This document shows, in pieces, positions 1 through 9,004 of a stretch of DNA of 64,000 nt. The translations under genes and the position numbers were made by a program. The notes under the pieces are model-generated. The model searched no databases, was not told the DNA's origin, and worked only from the letters and a program-made list of their open reading frames with translations. The stretch is from NCBI RefSeq assembly GCF_900604355.1, contig NZ_UWOE01000001.1:806001-870000 (forward strand), read 5' to 3'. Position 1 is the first letter of the stretch. Each line of letters begins with the position of its first letter. The stretch is from Luxibacter massiliensis (GTDB lineage: Bacteria > Bacillota > Clostridia > Lachnospirales > Lachnospiraceae).

Positions 1-137
1 GAAGAAGCAAAGACAAAATCACTTAAACTATGAAAGATGGCGAGCCGTGTACATCGAGAGGTGTAAGCACGGTTCTGGAGGGGGTTACGCCAAGACCACG
101 GACGAAAGGAAGTATGGCGTGGCGTTTCCTACCTTAT
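1..137 (+). mobile_element. 3' end of a group II intron (domains V and VI)
   Basis: Positions 42-75 form a 34-nt hairpin of the group II domain V type: it starts GAGCCG, has a GAGA loop region and ends CGGTTC, with the AGC catalytic triad present. Positions 76-137 fold as a domain VI-like arm (ACGCCA near 88-93 pairs with TGGCGT near 116-121) and end in CTACCTTAT, a usual intron 3' terminus. Directly after 137 the reading frame becomes an SNF2-type helicase at a place where the family is normally continuous (a motif like SNSMT should precede ELYT). The intron body and its reverse transcriptase would lie upstream of the window. The exact splice site is an inference. Confidence 0.85.
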
Positions 138-2018
138 GAGCTTTATACCATTATGCGCTACTTACAATATGACACCCTCCAGGCGATGGGGCTAGGGCAT
201 TTCGATTCCTGGGCCGCCGCTTTTGGGGAGACAGTGACGGCGATTGAATTATCGCCGGAAGGGACGGGCTACCGTGCAAAAACACGGTTTGCCCGTTTTT
301 TTAATCTTCCAGAGCTGATTTCCCTGTTTAAAGAGTCAGCGGACATTCAGACAGCGGATATGCTCCACCTTCCGGTGCCGGAAGCGGAGTATATCAATGA
401 GGTGCTGAAGCCCAGTCCAGAGCAGGAAGATCTGGTCAGTACCTTTGCTGACCGGGCGGAGATGGTGCGCTCCGGCCTGGTGGAGCCTCGTGAAGACAAC
501 ATGCTCAAGATCACCAATGACGGACGAAAGTGCGCCCTGGATCAGCGGCTCATCAACGATATGCTCCCGGATTTCCCGGACAGCAAGGTAAACCGCTGTG
601 TAAAAAATGCCTTTGACATCTGGCAGGAAACCGCACAGAACCGTTCTACCCAGCTTATTTTCTGCGACCTTTCCACACCGAAGAATGACGGCACTTTTAA
701 TGTATATGATGACGTGCGGGAAAAACTGGTGGCAAGAGGTATCCCCAGGGAGGAGATTGCTTTTATCCATGAAGCAGGTACAGAGGCAAAAAAAGCGGAA
801 CTGTTCGCAAAGGTGCGTTCCGGGAAGGTGCGCATTCTCCTTGGATCTACGCCAAAGCTGGGGGCAGGCACAAATATCCAGGACAGGCTCATTGCCCTCC
901 ATCATCTGGACTGCCCCTGGAAACCGGCAGATCTGGAACAACAGGAGGGGCGTATTCTCCGGCAGGGAAACCAGAATAAGAAAGTAAAGATCTTCCGGTA
1001 TGTGACAGAAAACACTTTCGATGCCTATATGTGGCAGATTTTGGAGAATAAGCAGAAGTTTATCAGCCAGATTATGACGAGTAAAAGCCCTGTCCGTGCC
1101 TGTGAGGATGTGGACGATGCGGCCCTTTCCTATGCGGAAATCAAGGCTCTGGCTACGGGAAATCCCTATATCAAGGAAAAGATGGATCTGGATATTCAGG
1201 TGAGCAAGTTAAAGCTGATGAAAGCCAACCACACCAGCCAAAAGTACCGTCTGGAGGAGGATATAGCGAAGAATTATCCCATGCAGATTACAGCGGCGAA
1301 AGAGCGGCTGGAGGGGCTGAAAGCAGACTTCCAGGCGGTGAAGCCGCTCCTGGAAAAAGGCAGGGAAAAAGACGAGTTTTCCATAACGATTGGCGGCAAG
1401 GAATACACCGACAGGAAAGAAGCAGGGACGGCACTGATCGCCGCCTGCACCGGATTAAAGGCGGTGAAAACCTCCGGGCAGATCGGGGAATTTTACGGTT
1501 TTCAGATGAGTGCGGAGTTTGACAGCTTTAACCAGAAATATATGGTGACGCTGAAACGCCAGTGCAGCTATAAAGTGGAGATTGGAAAGGACGCCCTGGG
1601 GAACCTGCAGAGGATCAGCAACGCTTTATCCGGCATAGAAAGGAAAGCGGCGGAGACACAGCAGAAGCTGGAAACCTTACAGCAGCAGTTAGAGACAGCG
1701 AAAGAGGAAGTGGCAAAGCCTTTTGAGAAAGAACAGGAGCTGACTGAGAAGTCGGAGCGGCTGGCAGAGTTAAATTCCCTGTTAAATATGGACGAAAAAG
1801 GCCCCTCAGAAGCCCTTGGGACAGAGGATGTGACAGTGGCGGCTGACCTTGCGAGGAGCCCGGTGAACTATGCCGGCAGGGTGGCGGAGGAAGCGGTTGT
1901 GGCGGACACCCGCCGCAGGCCGTCGGTGCTTGGAAAACTGAAAGAAGTCCAGGAGCGGATCGCCGCCGGACAGCAGAAAATAGTGAAAAATGAGAGAAAA
2001 CTGGAACCGCAGTTATAA
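138..2018 (+). CDS. C-terminal exon of SNF2-family helicase/methylase of a conjugative element
   Basis: This is the C-terminal part of the very large DNA methylase/SNF2 helicase protein carried by Lachnospiraceae ICEs. The second helicase lobe is visible: motif V as STPKLGAGTNIQ and motif VI as QQEGRILRQGN, followed by a long coiled-coil tail (about the last 250 residues, rich in E, K and Q). The open frame can be extended upstream to position 30, but residues encoded before 138 are intron RNA sequence and not protein. The N-terminal methylase and first helicase lobe should be upstream of the intron. Expression of the full protein would need splicing. It probably acts on DNA during conjugative transfer or element maintenance. 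The next gene follows after about 60 bases in the same direction. Confidence 0.85.
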   Translation, partial: ELYTIMRYLQYDTLQAMGLGHFDSWAAAFGETVTAIELSPEGTGYRAKTRFARFFNLPELISLFKESADIQTADMLHLPVPEAEYINEVLKPSPEQEDLVSTFADRAEMVRSGLVEPREDNMLKITNDGRKCALDQRLINDMLPDFPDSKVNRCVKNAFDIWQETAQNRSTQLIFCDLSTPKNDGTFNVYDDVREKLVARGIPREEIAFIHEAGTEAKKAELFAKVRSGKVRILLGSTPKLGAGTNIQDRLIALHHLDCPWKPADLEQQEGRILRQGNQNKKVKIFRYVTENTFDAYMWQILENKQKFISQIMTSKSPVRACEDVDDAALSYAEIKALATGNPYIKEKMDLDIQVSKLKLMKANHTSQKYRLEEDIAKNYPMQITAAKERLEGLKADFQAVKPLLEKGREKDEFSITIGGKEYTDRKEAGTALIAACTGLKAVKTSGQIGEFYGFQMSAEFDSFNQKYMVTLKRQCSYKVEIGKDALGNLQRISNALSGIERKAAETQQKLETLQQQLETAKEEVAKPFEKEQELTEKSERLAELNSLLNMDEKGPSEALGTEDVTVAADLARSPVNYAGRVAEEAVVADTRRRPSVLGKLKEVQERIAAGQQKIVKNERKLEPQL

Positions 2019-2078
2019 AGGAAAGAAAAGCAGAACGTTCCCGCCGTGGCAGGCGGCGGGGGCTTTAAGGAGGGCAGT

Positions 2079-5000
2079 ATGGCAGAAAAAGACAGGAACC
2101 AGAGAATGAAGGAGATCACGGAGCGGCTGGAACAGGGTGTCAAAGAGATTTTCACATCAGAAATGTACATGGAATATTTAAAAACCATGTCCCAATTCCA
2201 CAGTTATAGCTTTAACAATACGCTCCTGATCCATCTGCAGAAACCGGATGCAACTTTAGTGGCCGGTTATCAGGCATGGCAGAAAAAGTTCCACCGGCAG
2301 GTGCGGCGTGGGGAGAAAGGCATCCAGATCATTGCCCCTGCGCCGATCCGGGAAAAGGAAGAAGTGGAGAAGATTGATCCGGCGACGTTGGAGCCGGTGC
2401 TGAAGCCGGACGGAACGCCGGAGATGGAGGAAGTGGAATATACGATCCCACGCTTTCGGATCACCACAGTTTTTGACGTATCCCAGACGGACGGGGAGCC
2501 GCTTCCGGAACTGGCTACGCCGGAGCTGATGGGAAGTGTGGAAAACTATGAGATATTTATGCAGGCGATCCGGGATATTTCCCCGGTACCGATCCGTTTT
2601 GACGAGATTGAGAGCGGGGCAAAGGGATTTTACAGCAGTATAGATAAAGAAATCGTGATTCAGAATGGCATGAGTGAAAGCCAGACCATGAAAACCGGTA
2701 TCCATGAAGTTACCCATGCAAAGCTCCATGACAGGGACGTTATGGAGGAAATGGGCGAGAAAAAAGATAAGCTGACAAGGGAAGTAGAAGCGGAAAGCGT
2801 GGCCTATACGGTTTGCCAGTATTTCGGTCTGGATACGTCAGAATATTCTTTCCCTTATATTGCCGGGTGGAGCAGCGACAGGGATATGAAAGAACTCCGA
2901 TCTTCTATGGATACGATCCGCCGGGTGTCCGGGGAATTTATCGACCAGATGATAGAGCGGATGCAGGAAATCCGGCGGGAGGCACAGCGGCATCAGGAAA
3001 ACGCACTTTTTGAAGAACCGCAGGACAGATATGGGATTTATCAGCTCCGTGAGGACAGGGACGGGACGGATTATCGTTTTATGGGAATGGCTTACCTGCA
3101 GGAACAGGGAATCACTGTGGACGGCGCTGATTATCAGTTCGTTTACGGAGATGAACTGCAGGAAGGGGATACCCTGGAAGCCTTGTATACAAAATTCAAT
3201 ACAGACCATCCGGCAGACTATACCGGGCATTCCCTGTCGGTGAGTGATGTGGTCGTCCTGAAAAAAGATAAGGAGCTGACCGCCTACTATGTGGACAGCT
3301 TTGGGTATCAGGATCTTCCGGAATTTGATGCACAGAGAAAGAAACTGCTGGAAAGCCAGATAAAAGAATATCCGCCGCTCTATCTGTCGGATCTTACTTA
3401 CGCTATGGAACATAGAAACGCAGACGCTTACCTGGATTCACGGAAGCTGAATCTGGACTGTAAGAAAGCGATTGAAGAAGCGATTGACAGCCACTTTGAC
3501 GGGTATCATCTGGCACATGAAGCTGCGGCAGATGTGGTGGAGACATATGGGGCAGAGCGGGTGTCCTTCGTGCTGGCCTGTACCGTCCAGCACCTCAAAT
3601 CGGACGGGCGGTTTTCAAGAGAGATAAAAGAATGGGCGGATCGCTTCAAAATCCCGGAGAATATCAGCCGTGGGATGGATCTCAATGCCGATTATGTGGT
3701 AACGAGCCATCCAGCAGTGCTGGACGGTTTTATCGGCCTTGCCCGGAATGAAATGAAGGAACTGGAGAAAGAAAAACGGGAAGGACAGATTGGCCCGGAG
3801 ACAAAAGGGCTTTTGGTAGAGGGGCATTTTGGCACCTGGCACACGGCAGAAGTGAAGGAAATCGCCGGGGAGACTTTTTTCCGGATGGAGCATGACGAGT
3901 ATGGCGATAAGGTGGCAGGGATTATTGTGGATGCAGACGGGAAGCTGGTGGCGGAGGATCTGGAGCATGGATTTGACGATGGTGCTATGGAAGCGATCAC
4001 AGAATATCTCTATGAGAAAGTGCCAGAGCCGTTTATCAAGCAGTTCTATGTGGTGAATGATGCCTATGGAATAAAAGCGGAGAGGGAATATCAGTATTTT
4101 GAAAACCTAGATGACGCAATTCAGGCGTATCACCTGTTACCAAACCATCTGGACAAACGGTTGGGGATGGAAAGCCGGGAGCCTGTTACTTCCAGAATGA
4201 CGCTGCTCAAATGTGAGAATGGGATTGAAAATGTGGAGGATGTGAAAAAGGCTTCATTGGATGGAAAATGGATAAATGATGAAGTGGCAGATGCGTATAA
4301 CCATGCGCAGTTTTATCTTGATAATAAAGATACCAATATCGTGTATGAACTTCCATCGATGAAAGGTTACTTTTATATTCAGACATCCGCAGAGGGCTGG
4401 TTTGATTATACGTTTTATGATCGGAAATACCGGGAACTGGACGGAGGATCTTATGAGAACACGGATATTTCTATTCAAGAGGCGGTGGAAGCTCTCCTTA
4501 ATGAAGAAAAGATTATGTTAGCTCAGTGTCATGTGGTTTGTTGGAACGACTTTATGGAGGCAGTAACAGAGGTAGGGCAGCGAGAAATACAAGGGAAAAT
4601 AGAAATGCCATTAACTTCCGGTATAACAGAAAAAGAAAAAGCGCTGGGTGATATGAGCCGTTCAGCAATAGAGGAAACGGTGTTGTGTTACGCACAGGCA
4701 CAGCTTGAGGATATGGGACTGGAGGATGAAGTAAAACTAAACGCTGCCCGTGTTTATGGCAGCCGCACAAGAGCGGGATTATTCAACAATGGTTCTGATT
4801 TGGATGTGGTTCTTTTCTACACAGGAAATATCCGGGAAGATGATTTTTTCTCGGTCCTTCATAAAGCTGGAATGACGATTGCAGGGATTCCGCTGGATAT
4901 TACCCCAGTATCTGAGAATCGAACCTATACTATGGAAGAATATATGAAAAATGCGGAGAAATATCTGGATGATAAAGAATTGAAGAAGCTGGCATATGAT

Positions 5001-5798
5001 ATTGATCAGTTTCTAAACGAATTTGATCTGTATGAATACCGGGATACAGTTGAGGACAGGGAAGAAAATGTGAAAATGATTTATGCTGATCTTGTTTCCG
5101 GAGAAGCAGAGTCCATACGGAAATGGGTGGCAGAGATTGCCGAGGGGGAGAATGACGATCTTCCAGAGGATGTAGAAAATGCAAAGAAATTGTTAACAAG
5201 AATTGAGCAGGCACAGGAGACGGGCAGGGCGGAAGTTATGTATGAGCCGGAGGTGGAAGAAGCAAAAATTACGTTCTATGTGGCAGAGTGCATGGAGTTC
5301 CCTGTGATGGGAGAGTATCACGATAACCTGACACTGAGGGAAGCCTTTCAGAAATACAAAGAGATCCCGGCGGAGCGGATGAACGGGATCAAAGGGATCG
5401 GCTTCCGGATGGAGGACGGGAGTATGTATGACGGGGATTATGAACTGATGCGGGCCGGGAGCATCTCGAAAGATGCGATTGACCTGGTTCCCCATTATCA
5501 GGAAAGCCCCCTGGTGCAGAAAGCCATGGCAGACCTGGAGAAAATGCTGGCAGAGGAGCAACAGAGGAAAGAGCCGGTGCAGACAGAGCCGGCGGCAGAA
5601 CCGGGCGGACAGGACAGACCGGGGAACATGGTACAGAAACCAGAAGCATCGAAGCCTGCCGGGGTGCGCCAGTCTGTCCTTGCGGCGCTGCGTGAGAGGC
5701 AGGCAAAACAGAAAGCCCAGGAACAGCAGGTACAAAAAGAGGGAGAGAAAACTGAAAAGATAGCCCAGGGGCGCAGGAAAGGAGAACCGGAGTTATGA
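2079..5798 (+). CDS. Polyvalent ICE protein: ArdC-like zincin, YodL, DUF3849-like, nucleotidyltransferase
   Basis: The ATG at 2079 is chosen because AAGGAGGG lies 6-7 bases upstream; an earlier in-frame ATG at 2046 lacks a site. The 1239-aa protein has an ArdC-like N-terminal region (about 1-110), then a zincin-like metallopeptidase motif HEVTH at about 209-213 with a downstream Glu-rich helix. A YodL-type domain follows at about 317-420, then a DUF3849-like helical region (about 460-560). A nucleotidyltransferase core, GSR followed by SDLDVV, is at about 893-912. A second small LPD/YodL-like domain lies at about 1070-1165, before a charged Q/E/K tail. Polyvalent proteins of this kind are delivered or made early in conjugation and are thought to protect the incoming DNA. 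The substrates of the peptidase and nucleotidyltransferase parts are unknown. Confidence 0.8.
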   Translation: MAEKDRNQRMKEITERLEQGVKEIFTSEMYMEYLKTMSQFHSYSFNNTLLIHLQKPDATLVAGYQAWQKKFHRQVRRGEKGIQIIAPAPIREKEEVEKIDPATLEPVLKPDGTPEMEEVEYTIPRFRITTVFDVSQTDGEPLPELATPELMGSVENYEIFMQAIRDISPVPIRFDEIESGAKGFYSSIDKEIVIQNGMSESQTMKTGIHEVTHAKLHDRDVMEEMGEKKDKLTREVEAESVAYTVCQYFGLDTSEYSFPYIAGWSSDRDMKELRSSMDTIRRVSGEFIDQMIERMQEIRREAQRHQENALFEEPQDRYGIYQLREDRDGTDYRFMGMAYLQEQGITVDGADYQFVYGDELQEGDTLEALYTKFNTDHPADYTGHSLSVSDVVVLKKDKELTAYYVDSFGYQDLPEFDAQRKKLLESQIKEYPPLYLSDLTYAMEHRNADAYLDSRKLNLDCKKAIEEAIDSHFDGYHLAHEAAADVVETYGAERVSFVLACTVQHLKSDGRFSREIKEWADRFKIPENISRGMDLNADYVVTSHPAVLDGFIGLARNEMKELEKEKREGQIGPETKGLLVEGHFGTWHTAEVKEIAGETFFRMEHDEYGDKVAGIIVDADGKLVAEDLEHGFDDGAMEAITEYLYEKVPEPFIKQFYVVNDAYGIKAEREYQYFENLDDAIQAYHLLPNHLDKRLGMESREPVTSRMTLLKCENGIENVEDVKKASLDGKWINDEVADAYNHAQFYLDNKDTNIVYELPSMKGYFYIQTSAEGWFDYTFYDRKYRELDGGSYENTDISIQEAVEALLNEEKIMLAQCHVVCWNDFMEAVTEVGQREIQGKIEMPLTSGITEKEKALGDMSRSAIEETVLCYAQAQLEDMGLEDEVKLNAARVYGSRTRAGLFNNGSDLDVVLFYTGNIREDDFFSVLHKAGMTIAGIPLDITPVSENRTYTMEEYMKNAEKYLDDKELKKLAYDIDQFLNEFDLYEYRDTVEDREENVKMIYADLVSGEAESIRKWVAEIAEGENDDLPEDVENAKKLLTRIEQAQETGRAEVMYEPEVEEAKITFYVAECMEFPVMGEYHDNLTLREAFQKYKEIPAERMNGIKGIGFRMEDGSMYDGDYELMRAGSISKDAIDLVPHYQESPLVQKAMADLEKMLAEEQQRKEPVQTEPAAEPGGQDRPGNMVQKPEASKPAGVRQSVLAALRERQAKQKAQEQQVQKEGEKTEKIAQGRRKGEPEL

Positions 5799-6025
5799 GA
5801 GTACGATTTGAGGAAGAGGAATATTTTGTTATGGCTATGTTTGAGAAGGATACCCGTACCGGAACCATGGAGGAAATCCGCCGGGTGCTTCCATTTATCA
5901 GGGAAGATGGGGAGATGCTTGCACTTGTCAACAGTACGCTGAAGAAAATGGAGCAGCTCACGGATCAGGAGTTCTCCCGGCTGGATCTGGAAACCTATGC
6001 GCAGGAACCGGCGGAGGAAGCGTGA
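5795..6025 (+). CDS. Small conjugative-element protein, function unknown
   Basis: This 76-aa acidic protein starts at an ATG that overlaps the stop of the preceding polyvalent gene (ATGA), so the two are translationally coupled. It has no signal peptide or membrane segment and is predicted to be mainly helical. Its stop overlaps the start of the next gene (GTGATG). The tight three-gene coupling suggests a shared role in the ICE leading region. I do not recognise a family with certainty. Confidence 0.7.
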   Translation: MRVRFEEEEYFVMAMFEKDTRTGTMEEIRRVLPFIREDGEMLALVNSTLKKMEQLTDQEFSRLDLETYAQEPAEEA

Positions 6026-6879
6026 TGGAGATCAACCAATTTGCCCTGTACCAACTGAAGAATATCCCGGAAAACCGGATGATCCGCTACCGCTCTTATA
6101 AAACGCTGCAGGAGCAGCATATCCCTGTGCGGTATGCGAACTATGAACAGGTTTACCTGGGACGGATGAAGAAAGGGGATAAGCCGGACACGATCCGGAA
6201 GCGCCTGGGGGAGCATCCGCCCCGCAGATCTGCCTGCCACAGCCTAAGCGTCAGTGATGTGCTGGTCTTAAACAGCGGCGGCGAGATCACAGCCTATTAT
6301 GTGGAAAAAGAAGGCTTTGTTGTGCTTGCCGGTTTTCTCCGCCTGGGTTCCTCCAGTGCCTTGATTTCCTATGATACAACAGATTTTCATATTGAGGGGA
6401 AAGAAGGAAGCTGGCTTGCCTATGACAGTATCATCATAGACGGGTGGGAATTTTTCCTCATGGAACACACCGTTTACGGGGCGCAGGCGGCCAATGTGGT
6501 GCTGGACAGTGCGGGGAATATGGTGGCAGACAATGTTTTCCACGGCTTTGACGGGACAGTAAAACAGCAGATTTGGGAGTACCTGCACCCGCCAGCAAAA
6601 GAGCCGGAACCGGAGAAAACTAAAAAGCCGGTGATGGAAAACTGGCAGAAAGCCTACGAAAACGGGGAATATCTGCGCAGCGCCGAGATTACGGAAGAGC
6701 AGAATTACAACATGATTGATGGGCGTATGAATAATCTGCCGAACAAGCCTCGGAAGATTGGAGGACGGATTTCTGTGCTGGATCGGCTCCATCTGAAGCA
6801 AGCGGAGATTGCCAGAAAGAGCGGGAAGCCTGTGCCGCAGATGGCGGCGGAAGAAGAAATGGAGCGGAGGAAGAAATAA
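6022..6879 (+). CDS. YodL/DUF4316-type ICE protein
   Basis: A protein of 285 aa from the GTG at 6022 (284 from the ATG at 6025), overlapping the previous stop. The first about 100 residues match the YodL layout: FALYQLKNIPE, then the SLSVSDVLVL segment that also occurs in the large upstream protein (HSLSVSDVVVLKK), then ITAYYVEKEGF. A middle domain (about 120-190) resembles the segment of the upstream protein carrying AGIIVDADGK/EDLEHGFDDG, seen here as ANVVLDSAGN/DNVFHGFDG. The C-terminus has the RISVLDRLHLKQ motif usual in DUF4316-like ICE proteins and ends in a basic tail. It is the last gene of the block; a terminator follows seven bases after the stop. Confidence 0.75.
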   Translation: MMEINQFALYQLKNIPENRMIRYRSYKTLQEQHIPVRYANYEQVYLGRMKKGDKPDTIRKRLGEHPPRRSACHSLSVSDVLVLNSGGEITAYYVEKEGFVVLAGFLRLGSSSALISYDTTDFHIEGKEGSWLAYDSIIIDGWEFFLMEHTVYGAQAANVVLDSAGNMVADNVFHGFDGTVKQQIWEYLHPPAKEPEPEKTKKPVMENWQKAYENGEYLRSAEITEEQNYNMIDGRMNNLPNKPRKIGGRISVLDRLHLKQAEIARKSGKPVPQMAAEEEMERRKK

Positions 6880-6885
6880 GAAAGA

Positions 6886-6927
6886 GGAAGATACTTTGCC
6901 GTTTCATGGGCGGTATCTTCCTTTTTT
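6886..6927 (+). terminator. Rho-independent terminator after the ICE block
   Basis: A 9-bp stem GGAAGATAC/GTATCTTCC (6886-6894 with 6913-6921) is followed by six T residues. It closes the plus-strand operon that ends at 6879. Confidence 0.85.
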
Positions 6928-6961
6928 GTTATTGGAAAATAGAATAGCGAGAGATATTTTT

Positions 6962-7144
6962 TCAGTTGTCAGGGAAACCCATATGCTCCAACAATTCTGT
7001 TTCTGTAATATGTACCAGATTTTTTGTCGCCTTAGTTATTTCAGCAGTCAGCTTCCTTTTGAAGTTCATAAAATCTTCTTTAGGGAGAAGATAGCGGAAA
7101 GCGATCACAACGGCAAATAAATCATTTTTTCCGTAGAGGTATTG
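6962..7144 (-). pseudogene. C-terminal remnant of an Abi-like (AbiD/AbiF, Abi_2) protein
   Basis: On the minus strand a frame ending at 6962 reads QYLYGKNDLFAVVIAFRYLL, then PKEDF and finally LEHMGFPDN before the stop. This is the usual C-terminal pattern of Abi_2 phage-abortive-infection proteins (a Y-L-P-K/D-F segment followed by MGFP-N). The frame meets a stop codon at about 7144, and the rest of the roughly 300-residue protein is absent or unreadable up to 7260. It is a decayed gene, not an active one. Confidence 0.55.
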
Positions 7145-7269
7145 AATCCTCTGTTAAGAATGGATAGTTTCTGATACAGCGGGAGATGAAATACAGTCGA
7201 TGTCATTTCTACCTGATTTCTTCCAAATGCTCCTTACACGTCAAATTTCCGTCCCATATAAAAAATATT

Positions 7270-7767
7270 TTATGGCATAGATTCTGTAAACATATAAATA
7301 GCCAAAGTAAAAAGAGCAATCAGTAAAAATAAGTAACATACCCATACTCTCCAATTTTTGTAAATAGGGCGTTCTAGTCTTTTGGTGTAAATTATTTCTA
7401 CAATCAGCCACACAACATTAACAATACTCCATAGCATAGATGGGATTATGTTGTTTCCTGTATTATTAATAAACCAAAGGTACACCCATGCAATGTTATT
7501 TATCAAAAAAGCAACTAAAATACCGCACAGCATTGATTTTGTCAAACTATGTTTCCACTTTTTTGAAAGTTCCTTAACTGCTTTTGCGTCATTTAAATTT
7601 TGTTTTTTATTTGGAATGCTTAACATATCATCCATTTCTTTTAATTCAGTTCTACATTTTTCACAGTTAGAAAGATGCTCTTCTATCATTTGTTTGCTCT
7701 CGCTACTGCATACTCCATCATGGTATAATGGCAATAAATCGCTAATAATTTCACAAGATATTTTCAT
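7270..7767 (-). CDS. Anti-sigma factor, zf-HC2 type with membrane segments
   Basis: The protein of about 165 aa starts at the ATG that overlaps the sigma-factor stop (ATGA, 7764-7767), with GGAGG inside the end of the sigma gene. The N-terminus has the zinc-binding anti-sigma pattern CEIISDLLPLYHDGVCS followed by H-x3-C-x2-C (HLSNCEKC). Three hydrophobic segments follow, so it is a membrane protein that would hold the co-transcribed ECF sigma factor at the membrane until a signal arrives. Family knowledge gives this role; the inducing signal cannot be read from the sequence. Confidence 0.9.
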   Translation of the reverse strand: MKISCEIISDLLPLYHDGVCSSESKQMIEEHLSNCEKCRTELKEMDDMLSIPNKKQNLNDAKAVKELSKKWKHSLTKSMLCGILVAFLINNIAWVYLWFINNTGNNIIPSMLWSIVNVVWLIVEIIYTKRLERPIYKNWRVWVCYLFLLIALFTLAIYMFTESMP

Positions 7768-8246
7768 TTCATAGCCTCCTGTAGTTGTTTTTTTGCACGG
7801 TAAAAAATCAGCCTTGCCCAACTATCTGTTTTTTCAAACAATTCACCGATTTGTAAAAATGGTAATTCGCCAAATACTCTTAATGTAAACACTTCTTTAT
7901 ACGGTTCGTTTAAATTATGAAGCAGAATATGCAATTTTCTTGCCTCCTCTTTATCAAGATAATCTGTTTCGACATCCAATGTTAGATTTGTATCGTATGT
8001 ATCATCTTCTTGTGCGATTCGTTTTTGCTTTGCAGCAAATTTAAAATAGGTGTTTTTGGCAATTTGGCAAAGCCATACATATAGTTTACAGTTCCCATTA
8101 AATTTGTCTATATGTATCATGGCTTTAAAAAATGTTTCTTGTGTAACTTCTTCCGCCGTTGTTTCGTTGCGGCAAAGACATAGCACATATTTATATACAT
8201 CCGAAAAATACTCTTTGTATATATTTTCAAAATCTGGCACACTCAC
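7764..8246 (-). CDS. ECF-type RNA polymerase sigma factor
   Basis: A 160-aa sigma-70 family protein of the extracytoplasmic-function class. Region 2 is seen near residues 8-75 (YKYVLCLCRNETTAEEVTQE, followed by a YVWLCQIAKN segment), and region 4 at about 110-155 (the segment with EVFTLRVFGELPF and the helix-turn-helix IGELFEKTDSWARLIFYRAK). The start is a GTG at 8246 with AGGAGG seven bases upstream. It is coupled to the anti-sigma gene by a four-base overlap. A sequence resembling an ECF-dependent promoter lies just upstream, so autoregulation is likely. The regulon is unknown; the secreted protease and Cys-rich protein further along the same strand are possible targets but no matching promoter was confirmed there. 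Confidence 0.93.
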   Translation of the reverse strand: MSVPDFENIYKEYFSDVYKYVLCLCRNETTAEEVTQETFFKAMIHIDKFNGNCKLYVWLCQIAKNTYFKFAAKQKRIAQEDDTYDTNLTLDVETDYLDKEEARKLHILLHNLNEPYKEVFTLRVFGELPFLQIGELFEKTDSWARLIFYRAKKQLQEAMK

Positions 8247-8266
8247 TTCATCACCTCCTCTTATAA

Positions 8267-8292
8267 GACCTACTATATTCCAATCCGTTTCA
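8267..8292 (-). promoter_or_regulatory. Candidate ECF-sigma autoregulatory promoter
   Basis: On the minus strand TGAAAC (8287-8292) is followed after 16 bases by GGTC (8267-8270). TGAAAC/CGTC-like pairs are usual for ECF sigma factors. The 5' leader to the GTG start would be short, about 15-20 bases. Confidence 0.4.
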
Positions 8293-8533
8293 AAGTTTTC
8301 TGATTTTTTTCAAATATATTTCCACATTTGTTTTGAGCGTAATTACGTACAACCAGGATAGATAACTCTATTAAATCCGTCTATGTACGCAATTTTGTAT
8401 CTGTCATTCCGCAGCATTCCAGAATTTTTTTCTTTTCTCACGTTTTATATGATTGTATCTATTATAATTAGCCAAATGAACTACATCAACCACTTAAATA
8501 TAAATATTCTCTTACAATAGCTTTTAACATTTC

Positions 8534-8860
8534 AATCAAGTAGAGGAGATTTTTTCATCCCTTACACACACCACCGTACATGCCGTTCAGCATACGGCGG
8601 TTCAATGCGACTTCTAAGCGTGACGCTCGTTATAATAGTCGAGACAGCTTATAAGTCCTGCTTCGGCTAGAGATTGCCCTAACTACGCATATCTTAGTCG
8701 TTATCCAGTAATAGCGGTCTCCGCAATACGTTGTCAGCCGTGCAAGGTTCTTTTCAACTCCCAGTTACCTCACAATACAAACTTTGGGAGTCGATATGAG
8801 GGGGGCGTCGGCAACTACGCCCCTTGTGGATTTTTACCACAGGCTGGCGGCATGCCCGTT
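8534..8860 (-). mobile_element. Group II intron remnant without an ORF (3' domains)
   Basis: On the minus strand positions 8603-8570 give a 34-nt domain V: it begins GAACCGCCG and ends TACGGTGGT, with a CGC catalytic triad. A domain VI-like arm follows and ends CTACTTGATT at 8534, the usual 3' end of one bacterial intron class. Upstream (to about 8860) there are further compact hairpins, such as GGGCGT/ACGCCC near 8806-8825 and CCTGTGG/CCACAAGG near 8833-8852. No reverse transcriptase frame is present, so this is a deleted intron. The 5' boundary (a GUGYG motif) was not found. Confidence 0.65.
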
Positions 8861-8865
8861 ATATT

Positions 8866-8910
8866 TAAAAAGCAAAAAATCCGTATGGCTTAGTGCCTTT
8901 TACGGATTTT
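8866..8910 (-). terminator. Rho-independent terminator after the S8 protease gene
   Basis: On the minus strand AAAATCCGTA pairs with TACGGATTTT (8901-8910 with 8876-8885), followed by a T-rich run. It lies about 95 bases past the stop of the minus-strand protease gene. Confidence 0.7.
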
Positions 8911-9004
8911 CTACTCCAAGAGATAGCAGCTACTACGAGTATATGTTTTTTATAGCATTCTCCCAATATTTTTTTATAGTTTTTCATATGCAACTGCAAA
9001 ATTT

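Noticed and set aside
336..941. Long minus-strand open frame opposite the helicase
   Set aside because: It lies wholly opposite a well-supported coding region, has no ribosome site and no recognisable motif; it is a shadow frame.
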